Shown here: positions 1 to 7,714 of the stretch, piece by piece
Position numbering within the stretch: position 1 is the first letter of the stretch
Layout of the letters: each line of letters begins with the position of its first letter
Source of the DNA: a virus
Direction: 5' to 3' (one strand)
DNA: 26,673 nt
IMG/VR virus record: IMGVR_UViG_3300017725_000058
Location: 1 to 26,673 of that record
The notes under the pieces: model-generated
The model's input: only the letters and a program-made list of their open reading frames with translations
Databases searched by the model: none
Told to the model about the DNA's origin: nothing
Made by a program: the position numbers and the translations under genes

Positions 1-230
1 AGACTACATCCATACTGCAACAGTAAAGACACTGCCTTACCAGATGCTCTAAGCTCTCTATCCAGAGTACTTTCATTTGGTTTTATCTTAACCCAAATAG
101 CCATAGGCGTTACTCCTCCAGAGCTTATAGTGTAGTCCACTATAGCTACTACTCTTCTATCATCTATATCCATACGTACTGTATTACTTCTCATTCTATT
201 TGGTACTTCCATTCTAGCCACGTTATCCAT
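1..230 (-). CDS. Ribonucleotide reductase C-terminal (TSCPD/NrdJ-like) protein, partial
   Basis: The gene starts at an ATG at 230 and runs off the left edge of the window, so 76 codons are visible. After a basic N-terminus, residues 42-75 contain a Gly-Gly, an AIWVK strand and then a GKAVSLLLQYGC segment. That last segment resembles the end of class II ribonucleotide reductases, where a similar AVSxxLQYGxPLE stretch occurs in the TSCPD region. The start codon overlaps the stop of the upstream gene as TAATG, which suggests translational coupling. If the assignment is right, this would be a free-standing C-terminal piece of a split reductase supplying dNTPs. The family assignment is from memory of the motif and is moderate at best, because the body of the protein lies outside the window. 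Confidence 0.45.
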   Translation of the reverse strand, partial: MDNVARMEVPNRMRSNTVRMDIDDRRVVAIVDYTISSGGVTPMAIWVKIKPNESTLDRELRASGKAVSLLLQYGCS

Positions 231-460
231 TATAACCTTTCTATTAAATCTTTTATTTCGTAATTAAGTTTTTCAGCATTGCTTTTACAATGCCTGATTA
301 CCGCAGCCAATATGTTGGCATGAAACTTTTCTTCTATATCATTTAGTTCCTGTTGCACAACACTTGGCTCTGGATAATCTAAGTTGATTGCTATCTCATT
401 TGAACCAGTCAAATGGATATTCATTCCAAACAGATGTGATTTATTTTTTGCCATCTGCAT
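230..460 (-). CDS. Hypothetical protein, 76 aa
   Basis: This is a short soluble protein of unknown function. The first third is polar or mixed. Residues from about 33 onward form one long, probably helical, charged segment rich in Glu, Lys, Ile and Leu that ends in DLIERL, consistent with a coiled coil. The start could be the ATG at 460 or the one at 454 (MAKNK); neither has a good Shine-Dalgarno sequence. Both overlap the end of the upstream gene by 14-20 bases, so re-initiation from that gene is likely. Its stop overlaps the next start as TAATG. No family was recognised. Confidence 0.7.
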   Translation of the reverse strand: MQMAKNKSHLFGMNIHLTGSNEIAINLDYPEPSVVQQELNDIEEKFHANILAAVIRHCKSNAEKLNYEIKDLIERL

Positions 461-665
461 TCTTCGCTACAAAGTCAGCCCCAATGTTTGGATCTAGTTC
501 TTTTAATCCTCTAGATAGAACTTCAATACCCTGTACTACTTCACCATAAGGTCTAGTAAACAGATATCTTAGTATACTTTGTACTTGAGATCCAGATATT
601 ATATATTGTTTCTCAGCTAATCTATTAGCCTCTTGCATTTGTTCTTCTGTAGTTTTTTCTGCCAT
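441..665 (-). CDS. Hypothetical protein, 74 aa
   Basis: This small protein of unknown function begins with a Glu/Lys-rich amphipathic helix (MAEKTTEEQMQEANR). A polar domain follows, with the motif QVQSILRYLFTRPYGEVVQGIE, here split as QVQSILRYLF and TRPYGEVVQG. The start is secure because AAAGGAG lies seven bases upstream of the ATG. It is the first gene after a 120-base gap holding a good promoter (739-775), so it probably begins a separate transcript that continues into the two genes to its left. No signal peptide, membrane segment or known family was seen. Confidence 0.75.
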   Translation of the reverse strand: MAEKTTEEQMQEANRLAEKQYIISGSQVQSILRYLFTRPYGEVVQGIEVLSRGLKELDPNIGADFVAKNADGKK

Positions 666-738
666 TTTATTCTCCTTTTATTAAAATTTTTCTTGTTTAG
701 ATATAGTAAATATTAACGAATAATGTATGGGTGATACG

Positions 739-775
739 ATTATATCATATAGCACACATTTGTTTGTACGTGCAA
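739..775 (-). promoter_or_regulatory. Sigma-70-like promoter with extended -10
   Basis: On the minus strand, TTGCAC (770-775) is followed after 18 bases by TGC-TATATG (746-751). A second -10-like TATAAT sits just downstream at 739-744. It lies in the only sizeable gap of the left arm and points at the gene starting at 665. The -35 box is imperfect, but the TGn extension compensates in known sigma-70 promoters. Confidence 0.5.
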
Positions 776-786
776 GTTTGACCCCT

Positions 787-1017
787 TTAAATTGATTTCA
801 TGTCTTTTACCTCCTTTATTAGTCTCTTCAAGTACCATTCTGCTTTTTCTAAATCTTGAATGGCATTTCCTTTATATTTATACCTAGACATGTACTTCAT
901 GCATGCACCTTTTAAGTATCCATGAAACTCTTCTACAGTCATAGAAGATTTAATTATGTCAATAGTCTCAGTAGACGACTGCCTATAGTGATTAGGATTA
1001 TTTACTAGGTCTTCCAT
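787..1017 (-). CDS. DUF3310 protein (T7 gp1.7-like nucleotide kinase family)
   Basis: The protein has the layout of the DUF3310 family: an N-terminal NPNHYRQ motif (residues 7-13), an ETIDII segment, then YLKGACMKYMSRYKYKG and DLEKAEWYLKRL near the end. DUF3310 is found in many phages and includes the C-terminal part of T7 gp1.7, which phosphorylates dGMP and dTMP. By family it would act in nucleotide supply for replication, fitting its place beside replication genes. At 76 residues it is the DUF3310 domain alone. It overlaps the upstream phosphoesterase gene by 20 bases. The family call is good; the kinase activity is inferred from the T7 homologue only. Confidence 0.8.
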   Translation of the reverse strand: MEDLVNNPNHYRQSSTETIDIIKSSMTVEEFHGYLKGACMKYMSRYKYKGNAIQDLEKAEWYLKRLIKEVKDMKSI

Positions 1018-1747
1018 ATCTTCTTTTTACTTCCTTTACATTTACTATTTCTATATCGTACTCTCCACCTTTAACATTGCGTTTAACTATCAGTCCACTC
1101 CACCACATTCGTTGTGTATTATATGCGTATGATTCTTTGTGTGTTAAGTAACATCCTGCAGATAGTCCCATTATCTTTTTACCTGTTGGATATGCACCTA
1201 CAGCATAGTCTAGAAGATGACAGTGCCCTACAGTAGATGATACTTTATTCTTATTTAATAAAGTCCTAGCTATATTCTCTCCAGAAATAGCCGATCCCAT
1301 AATACCACTAGGAAAATTATGTGAATAGTGTACCCCATCTATAATTACAGGATATCTATAAGTATACTCATTCCAGCCATAGTCTGGATACTTTAAGTCA
1401 TCAATAGATATAGCACCTTCAAGCTCTGGATTATCTTCTACCATACGATCAATACGATCTTCATGATTACCTAAAGTCATGTGCATCTCTGCTTTATGGT
1501 TGCCCATAGCATTGTTAAATAACTCTAAGGCTTGATGGGCATGTCCAATATCTTTACGATATCTCCTACCTTGAAAGGATTTTTTACCTCTATCCCAACT
1601 AGATAGAGAGTCCATACTTGCAAAATCTCCCATACATATTATCTTATCTGCCCCAATATCTTTTGCCATTCGTCCTGCCCAAGTAAATCTTTCGTTACTA
1701 GCATGAGGTGTACAATGGGGGTCTCCTATTACTAAGTGAGTTGTCAT
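998..1747 (-). CDS. Calcineurin-like metallophosphoesterase
   Basis: This is a metal-dependent phosphoesterase of the calcineurin superfamily. The ordered metal and catalytic motifs are visible: D9-P-H11, G40-D41, G93-N-H-E96, a histidine at 143 (YSHN) and G174-H-C-H177. The 249-residue length is normal for single-domain phage members, and there is no signal peptide, so it is cytoplasmic. The substrate cannot be read from sequence; phage relatives are variously proposed to act on DNA ends, cyclic nucleotides or phosphoproteins. The start ATG overlaps the upstream stop as TAATG, putting it in the operon that starts at 2210. Confidence 0.88.
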   Translation of the reverse strand: MTTHLVIGDPHCTPHASNERFTWAGRMAKDIGADKIICMGDFASMDSLSSWDRGKKSFQGRRYRKDIGHAHQALELFNNAMGNHKAEMHMTLGNHEDRIDRMVEDNPELEGAISIDDLKYPDYGWNEYTYRYPVIIDGVHYSHNFPSGIMGSAISGENIARTLLNKNKVSSTVGHCHLLDYAVGAYPTGKKIMGLSAGCYLTHKESYAYNTQRMWWSGLIVKRNVKGGEYDIEIVNVKEVKRRYGRPSK

Positions 1748-2028
1748 TAGTTTAAGTCTCCTTTTTTAAAATTAAATAGATCAACAACATTATCTTTGTT
1801 GTTTTTCTTACCATGTTCTATATCATCTTCATAAAAACCTTGCATGCCCTCTTCATATATTATGTCAGCATTAGTTGTAACAAATCTAATTAAACCTTTA
1901 GCTATATAAGAACATATGTCTCTATCTTCAGGTGGTTTAGAATCTATTACCCCACATGTAAATCCTTTTTTATGTGGGGTAATTATCACAGATACAGAAT
2001 TAAATATATCTATCGGATCATCTGACAT
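1747..2028 (-). CDS. Hypothetical protein, 93 aa
   Basis: A small, probably soluble protein of unknown function. A beta-rich first half (SVSVIITPHKKGFTCGVID) is followed by a helical stretch and an acidic, Asn/Lys-rich tail. The start and stop codons overlap both neighbours as TAATG, so it is translated in a tightly coupled chain with the 60-residue protein before it and the metallophosphoesterase after it. No domain was recognised. Conserved position in replication modules of related phages would be the best clue to its role. Confidence 0.75.
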   Translation of the reverse strand: MSDDPIDIFNSVSVIITPHKKGFTCGVIDSKPPEDRDICSYIAKGLIRFVTTNADIIYEEGMQGFYEDDIEHGKKNNKDNVVDLFNFKKGDLN

Positions 2029-2210
2029 TATATATTGCCTATCAATTCATCTAATCCTTTTATCTCTTCATCATCTTCAGGTAAACCAGTTTCTAGTAAT
2101 TTTTTTCTTTTCACTACTAGATTGTGTATAGCTTCTTGCTGTTCTTCTTCTGTTTTTTCTGCCATAAGTTCTAGCTCTTCATCTGTAAGTTCGGTATAAA
2201 ATGTAACCAT
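2028..2210 (-). CDS. Hypothetical acidic protein, 60 aa
   Basis: A very small acidic protein, almost wholly helical by composition (long runs of Glu, Leu and Lys, such as ELTDEELELMAEKTEEEQQE), perhaps a helical hairpin or coiled coil. The start is well supported: AAAGGAG lies just upstream, and a TATAAT-containing promoter (2238-2265) lies inside the end of the preceding gene. It is therefore the first gene of the transcript that continues through the phosphoesterase and DUF3310 genes. Small acidic phage proteins often act as inhibitors or DNA mimics, but nothing here shows that specifically. Confidence 0.75.
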   Translation of the reverse strand: MVTFYTELTDEELELMAEKTEEEQQEAIHNLVVKRKKLLETGLPEDDEEIKGLDELIGNI

Positions 2211-2212
2211 TA

Positions 2213-2575
2213 TTATTCTCCTTTGTTGTTTTGTTTTATTATACCTAAAAATGAAGTGAAGTCAAGTACAATAAGGGGTTTTCTGCCATTCATTTTTAAT
2301 ACTACAGCAGGTTCTAAGTTAGCATTGGAAATAGATTGATCATAAGAATCATACAATCCTTTCCATGTTTCTTTATTCTTACATTCAATAGAGAATGGGA
2401 ATAACTTTTGGGCTTTTTCAGATAGCTTGATGTCTATACCAGACTCTCCCATGATAGCACACCATACATCTGTATCTATTTTTAAGCTAGGGAACGCACC
2501 AAGTAGTGCGTCCCTAACCCAGTTTTGAAGCCTTCGCCCCTTGGCTTTTCTACTTCGTACACTAGAAGCCATCAT
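2213..2575 (-). CDS. PD-(D/E)XK endonuclease, resolvase-like
   Basis: A 120-residue protein with the hallmarks of a restriction-endonuclease-fold nuclease: an N-terminal basic helix (RSRKAKGRRLQNWVRDALL), a GESGID segment with E44 and D48, and then S62-I-E64-C-K66, the usual D...ExK metal site. Residues 84-105 finish the core with beta strands (AVVLKMNGRKPLIVLDF). Size and motifs resemble small phage Holliday-junction resolvases such as T7 gp3, and it sits next to an exonuclease and the polymerase. It likely resolves or debranches replicating DNA; this specific substrate is inferred. The start is 2575 or 2572, and it overlaps the upstream exonuclease gene by up to 14 bases. Confidence 0.72.
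   Translation of the reverse strand: MMASSVRSRKAKGRRLQNWVRDALLGAFPSLKIDTDVWCAIMGESGIDIKLSEKAQKLFPFSIECKNKETWKGLYDSYDQSISNANLEPAVVLKMNGRKPLIVLDFTSFLGIIKQNNKGE
2238..2265 (-). promoter_or_regulatory. Promoter inside the end of the nuclease gene
   Basis: On the minus strand, TTGACT (2260-2265) is separated by 16 bases from a consensus TATAAT (2238-2243). The predicted start is near 2231, giving a leader of about 20 bases that contains the AAAGGAG of the gene at 2210. The promoter overlaps the last codons of the upstream nuclease gene. Confidence 0.65.
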
Positions 2576-3452
2576 CTACCCTCGGATTACTGACCTCAGT
2601 GTACCAAACCCACTTAGGGTTTTTTGCTTGCGATTGCTGTTGTGGCAGCATTTGCAAGTTTTCTCCCCAACAAGGAAACTTGTAGGGGCAGAAACCGCAT
2701 GCCGTACCTAATACTTTATTGCCTGTCTTTTGTTTTCTAAAGTATTCGTCTTCGGCTTTGAAACATCTTTTAAATTCTTTGTCTAAAGTTATAGCTCTAA
2801 TGTTATTATCAATAGTACTTATAGCTTGCTCTTTATATTCATCATCTGCTATTGGTGCTTCAGTAACGACCCACTCACCTGTAGATTTATTAATAACTAT
2901 CCAACCACCAAAAGGTTTTTGCCTAGACTCAGCATACATATACCCTTGAGTTAGATAACCAAACAAATCATCCTCTGCTACTGCATGAAAGCCACCATTC
3001 TCTCCAAACTTATTAGTGAAAGACCATGGTGATGCACTTTTAATATCCCATACTTTATCTTCTATCTCAACATCAAGAGTACCGTTAACTGTAACCGCAT
3101 CTAGCTTGTACTCTGTCTTAGTTTGCTCTGATTGTATCTCTACACCAGATGCTTTCATTATAATCATTGCCGCTTGTTCTATAAGATCACCAAATAGATT
3201 TCTCATCTTAACATTATAAGGTTGCGACTCACCTTTAATGCCCCTCTTCTCCATCTGTAATTGACACAGAGGTCGTCCGATGCTTGATGCCCTAAGACCA
3301 AACTCTTTTTTTCTTTGGTCAGTGAACTGCTTGCGGAATGATTCCTTACAAGCCTCACCAAACTGGTCTATCAAATCATCGGATACCTCTACTGCGTCTT
3401 TGTTTGCAGACTCCAGGAACACCCTAACTTTTTCTAGGATGTTTGAACTCAT
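2562..3452 (-). CDS. Cas4/RecB-like PD-(D/E)XK exonuclease with Fe-S cluster cysteines
   Basis: A 296-residue nuclease of the PDDEXK_1/Cas4-like group. The metal-site motifs are GTLD (D127) and DIKSA (D136, K138), followed by Q169-x3-Y173 as in RecB-family nucleases. Four cysteines are placed as in the iron-sulfur clusters of AddB and Cas4: C63 before the active site and C252, C255 and C261 after it. It probably trims linear DNA to single-stranded ends for recombination or degrades host DNA. It starts within the ATGA overlap with the upstream gene, so the two are co-translated. Neighbouring polymerase, resolvase-like and ssDNA-binding-like genes support a replication and recombination role. 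Confidence 0.85.
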   Translation of the reverse strand: MSSNILEKVRVFLESANKDAVEVSDDLIDQFGEACKESFRKQFTDQRKKEFGLRASSIGRPLCQLQMEKRGIKGESQPYNVKMRNLFGDLIEQAAMIIMKASGVEIQSEQTKTEYKLDAVTVNGTLDVEIEDKVWDIKSASPWSFTNKFGENGGFHAVAEDDLFGYLTQGYMYAESRQKPFGGWIVINKSTGEWVVTEAPIADDEYKEQAISTIDNNIRAITLDKEFKRCFKAEDEYFRKQKTGNKVLGTACGFCPYKFPCWGENLQMLPQQQSQAKNPKWVWYTEVSNPRVDDGF

Positions 3453-4297
3453 GCAGATAGAACTTCTATTGGATCATCTTCAAGTTCATCTGTAGCTTCT
3501 ATAATCTTAGCATCAGATTTAGATGGAGAAGATTTTTTAGCTGAACGCCATAGCTCTACTATCTCTTCGTTCTCAGTGTTGATAACATCTTGAAAAGATA
3601 AGAGAATCTCTTTCTCTTTATCAGTGAAATTAACTTCCTCTGCATTAACAGATATGTTTGATACATAGAATACATTACTACCTGCTTTCTTCTTCATAGT
3701 TTTAAGATCAAGTGTGTGATTAAACATTACCTTACCTCTGCGTCTAAGACTTTCTATTGCCTCGCCTACAGGTTTAAAGTTACTGCCTGTTACTTTCCAT
3801 AACACAGGTAAATCATCTACCTCTACTTCTTCCCCTCCTGGAAGAGTACCTTTAAAAGAAACTAAACCATAAACTAAACGATAACACTTTACCGCTTTCT
3901 GTTTCATTCTCTCTTCGTCAGAAAGACTAGCAAGTTCTTTAGCTGGTATCTTACCACATCTAGTACCACCTTGTATATCTATCGCCTCATCTTTCCAAGA
4001 CTTAAAGATTATACTTCTGTTACTATATTCATTCTTTTCTGCATCATACTTCATGTACTGGTATGCATTCATGAATGGCCTAAACGTTACTGGCTTTCCA
4101 TAAGCCATGCTGTCTAGCTCTGGAACATACACACCGTATGATCCTACTGGTACTTCTGCACCATCATCGTTCTCTGGAAATCTATTTATGGCTAACTTCG
4201 GTAAGAAGTTCCCAGTAGAAGATTTTTCTTGGCCAATCATAGACATGATCTGATCTTGTGATAGACCATCTATGTTAGCTACTTCATTATTTGACAT
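3449..4297 (-). CDS. Putative ssDNA-binding / replication accessory protein
   Basis: A 282-residue protein. I chose the ATG at 4297 because GAAGGAGG lies eight bases upstream, rather than an upstream in-frame ATG at 4336 that would overlap the promoter. A short helical N-terminus precedes a beta-rich central part (about 30-190) with many aromatic residues, and the C-terminus is highly acidic (EATDELEDDPIEVLSA). An acidic tail after a beta-rich core is typical of phage single-stranded DNA-binding proteins, and the gene sits directly between the polymerase and the exonuclease. The function is inferred from context and composition; no motif is decisive. It has its own strong promoter. Confidence 0.55.
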   Translation of the reverse strand: MSNNEVANIDGLSQDQIMSMIGQEKSSTGNFLPKLAINRFPENDDGAEVPVGSYGVYVPELDSMAYGKPVTFRPFMNAYQYMKYDAEKNEYSNRSIIFKSWKDEAIDIQGGTRCGKIPAKELASLSDEERMKQKAVKCYRLVYGLVSFKGTLPGGEEVEVDDLPVLWKVTGSNFKPVGEAIESLRRRGKVMFNHTLDLKTMKKKAGSNVFYVSNISVNAEEVNFTDKEKEILLSFQDVINTENEEIVELWRSAKKSSPSKSDAKIIEATDELEDDPIEVLSA

Positions 4298-4327
4298 CAA
4301 ATTGTCCTCCTTCGGTTGGTTTGTTTT

Positions 4328-4356
4328 TTTATACACTATTTTACAAAAAAAGTCAA
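4328..4356 (-). promoter_or_regulatory. Sigma-70-like promoter for the ssDNA-binding-like gene
   Basis: On the minus strand, TTGACT (4351-4356), a 17-base spacer and TATAAA (4328-4333) form a near-consensus promoter in the 150-base gap after the polymerase gene. The predicted start near 4321 gives a short leader carrying GAAGGAGG before the ATG at 4297. The rest of this gap (4357-4448) is very AT-rich with no further recognisable element. Confidence 0.75.
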
Positions 4357-4448
4357 GTTAAATTATAAAAAATTATATAAAATTATTCCTATAAATACTA
4401 CCAAAAAAAGCAGTATAGTAAATACTCTCTCGAATATTAAGAGAAATT

Positions 4449-6509
4449 TCATAGAGTGTCACCTTTCTGTTGAGTTAACTCCTGCATATCAAGCCAATTG
4501 TATCCTATCTTAGTTTCTGTGTCAAGTGGCACATTAAAGTCTAAGCCATAATAAGATTGAAGAGAATCTATAACTTCAAACGTAGCAGCATCTAGTATAT
4601 CTGCCATAGTATCTTCTTCTCCAGGATATATATCTGCAACAATAGAATCATGTACTGTATTAATAAGCAAACTCTTAACCCCCTGTTCTTTCATAAGGTT
4701 ATAGGCATTAATACATGCGATAGGAACTATATCGGCAGTTGCAAAACCCTGTACTGGATAGTTTTTTATCTGAGTTGAATAGCTTGATCCCCCCCAGGCC
4801 TGTCTCTGTGCGTAAGGAAAGGCATACTCTCTTCCAGATGGAGTCTTAATTTTTTTAAACTCAATAGCACTACTTTGCAAAGTTTCATGCCACTTTGCTA
4901 TATCTTTATACTTATCTAAGAATGCTTTGTAATATCTTTTCTCATCCTCTGTACCAGACATACCACCATATAGTGGCTTAAACGTATGTGCTTTAGCATC
5001 CTGCCTACTAACACCTATAGTATCTGCAGTAAATTGGTGTACATCTACACCATCATCTATATCTTTCATGCCCTGCTTATCTTGTGCTAAAAATACAGCA
5101 GTTCTAAACTCTAGTTGAGAAAAATCTATCTCCATTATTTTACCACCTTTAAATCTAGATGTAATTACTTTACGAATAGGAAAGGTATTGCCTCGTGGTT
5201 GATTCTGAAAGTTAGGATCACGACTTGATAGTCTTGCTGTTGCTGTAACGCACTGCATAAACTTAGGATGTAGTATGCTATCTGCATTTACATGGTCCCT
5301 CATACCATTTACAAATGTGTTTAAGTATGTGTCTATTGCATTGTATCTTATAATTAAATCAATGAATTCTCTTAGCTCTCCTGTTGCTCGTGACGCTATC
5401 TTTTTAAGAGTATCTCTATCTGTTTTAAATCCTCCATCAGCTACCTCAGATACACCTACAGGTGTCTGCTCAAAACCTGCAGTACGATTTAACTCTGTAT
5501 ATATTAGTCCTGTACCCTCACACACATCACACTTAGATAAGTTTTTATATCTATCACCATTAACTTTAACTCTTTGTATAGTTCCATCACCACTACATTT
5601 TTCACATTGAGTTGCCATAGTTTTTTTAATTATAATTGTATTAAAATTTACAGCATCTTTAAATTTAGATTTAGAAAAGATAGGTCGTTTCTTTTTTTTC
5701 TTAGTGGCTTTATCTATTCCTATATTAAACATCTGTGCCCATTTCTTTTTATCTGTAACTTTTCTAGAATATATAAGCCAAGACAGTTGCTCTCCGCTAC
5801 TAGGATTGATAGGGGTATCACCCATTTGCTCCCATATTATAGTCTTAATCTTTTGTGCTATAGTACCAAACTCTTCTTTAAACTCTTGCTCAACTAGATC
5901 AAGTCCAGGAACATCTATGTGTATTCCATTCATCTCCATATTGCCTAACACAGGTAAGAACTCATTCATCATCTTAACAGATTTGAGCAAGCCTTTATTG
6001 TCTGCCTTCTTAAAGTCTGCCATCTGTGAATCAAACAAAGCCCTAGTAGATATGACATCTTGTCTGCCATACTCTTCAATAATATCTACTGGTATATTCT
6101 CAAAAGATATTTTATCTTTCATGTATTGATCTACTGCATCAGATTTTTGTGATATACTTCTACGTTTACAAATCTCTTTTAGAGACAATGGCTTACGCAA
6201 ACCTCTAAGCAATACATACTCACCGATCATTGTATCATATAGTCTGCCATCATATTTAAATCCAGACTCTAGTAGCCATACTAAATCAAACTTAATATTG
6301 TGACCAACTAATAGTTTTGTTCTATCTAGTATAGCTTGTACTGCTAAATGATTAGACTTAATATCATGCTCATTATGATTATGATTAAAAAAATAGTAAT
6401 CGTCATTGACTCCTATACTAACTAAAAAATTATGGGGATTAAAAGGTAGTGGGTCTACCTTACCATCTACAATTTGAAAGCTAGTCTCTACGTCTAATAC
6501 TGTAATCAT
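4449..6509 (-). CDS. Family A DNA polymerase with inserted DnaJ-type zinc finger
   Basis: This is the replicative DNA polymerase, 686 residues. The 3'-5' proofreading exonuclease is intact: D6 and E8 (LDVET), G69-H-N-x3-D75 and Y147-x3-D151. The polymerase domain has TATARLSSRDPNFQNQP (422-438), motif A D462-F-S-Q-L-E, motif B R502-x3-K506-x3-F510-x3-Y514-G, and motif C H620-D621-S622. The residue matching E. coli position 762 is F510, the type usually tied to fast virulent phages, not the Tyr of T7. Between the two halves, residues 302-334 hold C302-x2-C305-x-G-x-G and C327-x2-C330-x-G-x-G, the DnaJ zinc-finger repeat, as in HMO-2011-type phages. It overlaps the helicase gene by ATGA. Confidence 0.96.
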   Translation of the reverse strand: MITVLDVETSFQIVDGKVDPLPFNPHNFLVSIGVNDDYYFFNHNHNEHDIKSNHLAVQAILDRTKLLVGHNIKFDLVWLLESGFKYDGRLYDTMIGEYVLLRGLRKPLSLKEICKRRSISQKSDAVDQYMKDKISFENIPVDIIEEYGRQDVISTRALFDSQMADFKKADNKGLLKSVKMMNEFLPVLGNMEMNGIHIDVPGLDLVEQEFKEEFGTIAQKIKTIIWEQMGDTPINPSSGEQLSWLIYSRKVTDKKKWAQMFNIGIDKATKKKKKRPIFSKSKFKDAVNFNTIIIKKTMATQCEKCSGDGTIQRVKVNGDRYKNLSKCDVCEGTGLIYTELNRTAGFEQTPVGVSEVADGGFKTDRDTLKKIASRATGELREFIDLIIRYNAIDTYLNTFVNGMRDHVNADSILHPKFMQCVTATARLSSRDPNFQNQPRGNTFPIRKVITSRFKGGKIMEIDFSQLEFRTAVFLAQDKQGMKDIDDGVDVHQFTADTIGVSRQDAKAHTFKPLYGGMSGTEDEKRYYKAFLDKYKDIAKWHETLQSSAIEFKKIKTPSGREYAFPYAQRQAWGGSSYSTQIKNYPVQGFATADIVPIACINAYNLMKEQGVKSLLINTVHDSIVADIYPGEEDTMADILDAATFEVIDSLQSYYGLDFNVPLDTETKIGYNWLDMQELTQQKGDTL
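4497..4525 (-). promoter_or_regulatory. Candidate promoter inside the polymerase 3' end
   Basis: TTGACA (4520-4525) and TACAAT (4497-4502) on the minus strand are exactly 17 bases apart, within codons for the DTETKIGYNW end of the polymerase. It would be a second promoter for the downstream gene. Because the encoded residues may be under protein-level constraint, coincidence is possible. Confidence 0.4.
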
Positions 6510-7714
6510 ACTCTATACCTCGATAGTTGTGGTTCGATATTACAAGTTATCTCTCCATGATAGCCTGATATCTTATTCTTACTTATACACAATACTCGTG
6601 TAGTGTCAAGGGAATCTAAACTACCATGCTTACCTATGCCTATGATTAGGTCTGCCTCTGCGGCTTTACCTGTCTTAGAGTTCTCCATCATATCGAATGA
6701 TATGCTTGTCTTACCATGTGCATCTGCTGATGCTTGTGATATAGCTATAACACAACAGTCATGTCTCTTTGCTATCTCTCTTGCTCCTGTATATACAGCC
6801 CGTAACTTCTCATCTGTGCGTGAAAAATTACCCAGTACATTTACTTTATCTAACTGATCAATGATAAGTATGTCGGGCTTATGTTGCTCACAATGATTAT
6901 TGACATCATCAATAGTCCAATCAACAGTATCCATAAGTTTAACATTATCTTTTATATCCTTCCATTTATCTTTTGCTACGTCCATGTTATCTAGTATCTC
7001 TTCTTTAGTCATGCCTGTGTGTGCATTAATAACTCGCATCTGTGTCCTAACTGCAGGCTCTTCATTAATTAGTGCGTGTACCTTTGCTCCTTGTGATGCA
7101 AAACCTTGTATGCCACCTACTAGATTAACCCAGAATGCAGTCTTACCAGACTCTGGTCTGGCAAATAATATAACTAGATTGCCTGCACCTATGCCTGGAA
7201 CGTGTTCGTGTAAACTTGGTAAGTTAAACTCAAACTTAGTTTGTATCTCTAAACTTTCTATAAGTTCTCCTATATCATCTGTCACTGCTTCTTCTTCCTG
7301 AACTTCTTCTTGTGTACCCTCAAGTAAATCCTTGATATCATTGAAAGATCTGGAGTGACCATTGAATATATCTGTAGCCACTACTGCTACCTTGTGTGCA
7401 AGATTACGTTTGTGTACTGCAGTTAATATATCCTCAACAACATTTTCATTAGGCTCTTGTTCGTTTCTTATTTCATCTACCATAGATTCAAAATTAATCC
7501 TAGCCGCACGAGTAAGGGCAGGATTATATTTCTCTAAATGTAAATCTATAAGTTCATCTATTGATAAATCTTTTTCATAATCTTCATGGGCTTTTTGTAT
7601 AGTAGTAAAAACATTTCCAAGACCATTAGTAAATGTGGTCTTAGAAACTTTTGCTTTGTTCTTATCATAAAACTTTTTCTTTAATAGAAGTTTTATTAGC
7701 TGTCGTTCTTGCAT
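6506..7714 (-). CDS. DnaB-like replicative helicase
   Basis: A 402-residue RecA-fold helicase. The Walker A motif is A185-R-P-E-S-G-K-T192 and Walker B is D281-I-L-I-I-D-Q287. A later VIAISQAS strand (about 322-329) and a C-terminal SKTGKAAEADLIIGIGK segment match the motif 3 and 4 regions of DnaB and T7 gp4 helicases. The first 150 residues are helical and charged and would serve as the linker/oligomerisation part. Primase is encoded separately and just upstream, overlapping by 19 bases, unlike the fused T7 gp4; the polymerase follows with a 4-base ATGA overlap. It should form a ring that unwinds the fork ahead of the polymerase. Confidence 0.9.
   Translation of the reverse strand: MQERQLIKLLLKKKFYDKNKAKVSKTTFTNGLGNVFTTIQKAHEDYEKDLSIDELIDLHLEKYNPALTRAARINFESMVDEIRNEQEPNENVVEDILTAVHKRNLAHKVAVVATDIFNGHSRSFNDIKDLLEGTQEEVQEEEAVTDDIGELIESLEIQTKFEFNLPSLHEHVPGIGAGNLVILFARPESGKTAFWVNLVGGIQGFASQGAKVHALINEEPAVRTQMRVINAHTGMTKEEILDNMDVAKDKWKDIKDNVKLMDTVDWTIDDVNNHCEQHKPDILIIDQLDKVNVLGNFSRTDEKLRAVYTGAREIAKRHDCCVIAISQASADAHGKTSISFDMMENSKTGKAAEADLIIGIGKHGSLDSLDTTRVLCISKNKISGYHGEITCNIEPQLSRYRV
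6582..6609 (-). promoter_or_regulatory. Candidate promoter inside the helicase 3' end
   Basis: TTGACA (6604-6609), 16 bases, TATAAG (6582-6587) on the minus strand, about 70 bases before the polymerase start. It would give the polymerase its own transcript besides read-through from the primase-helicase unit. Confidence 0.5.
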
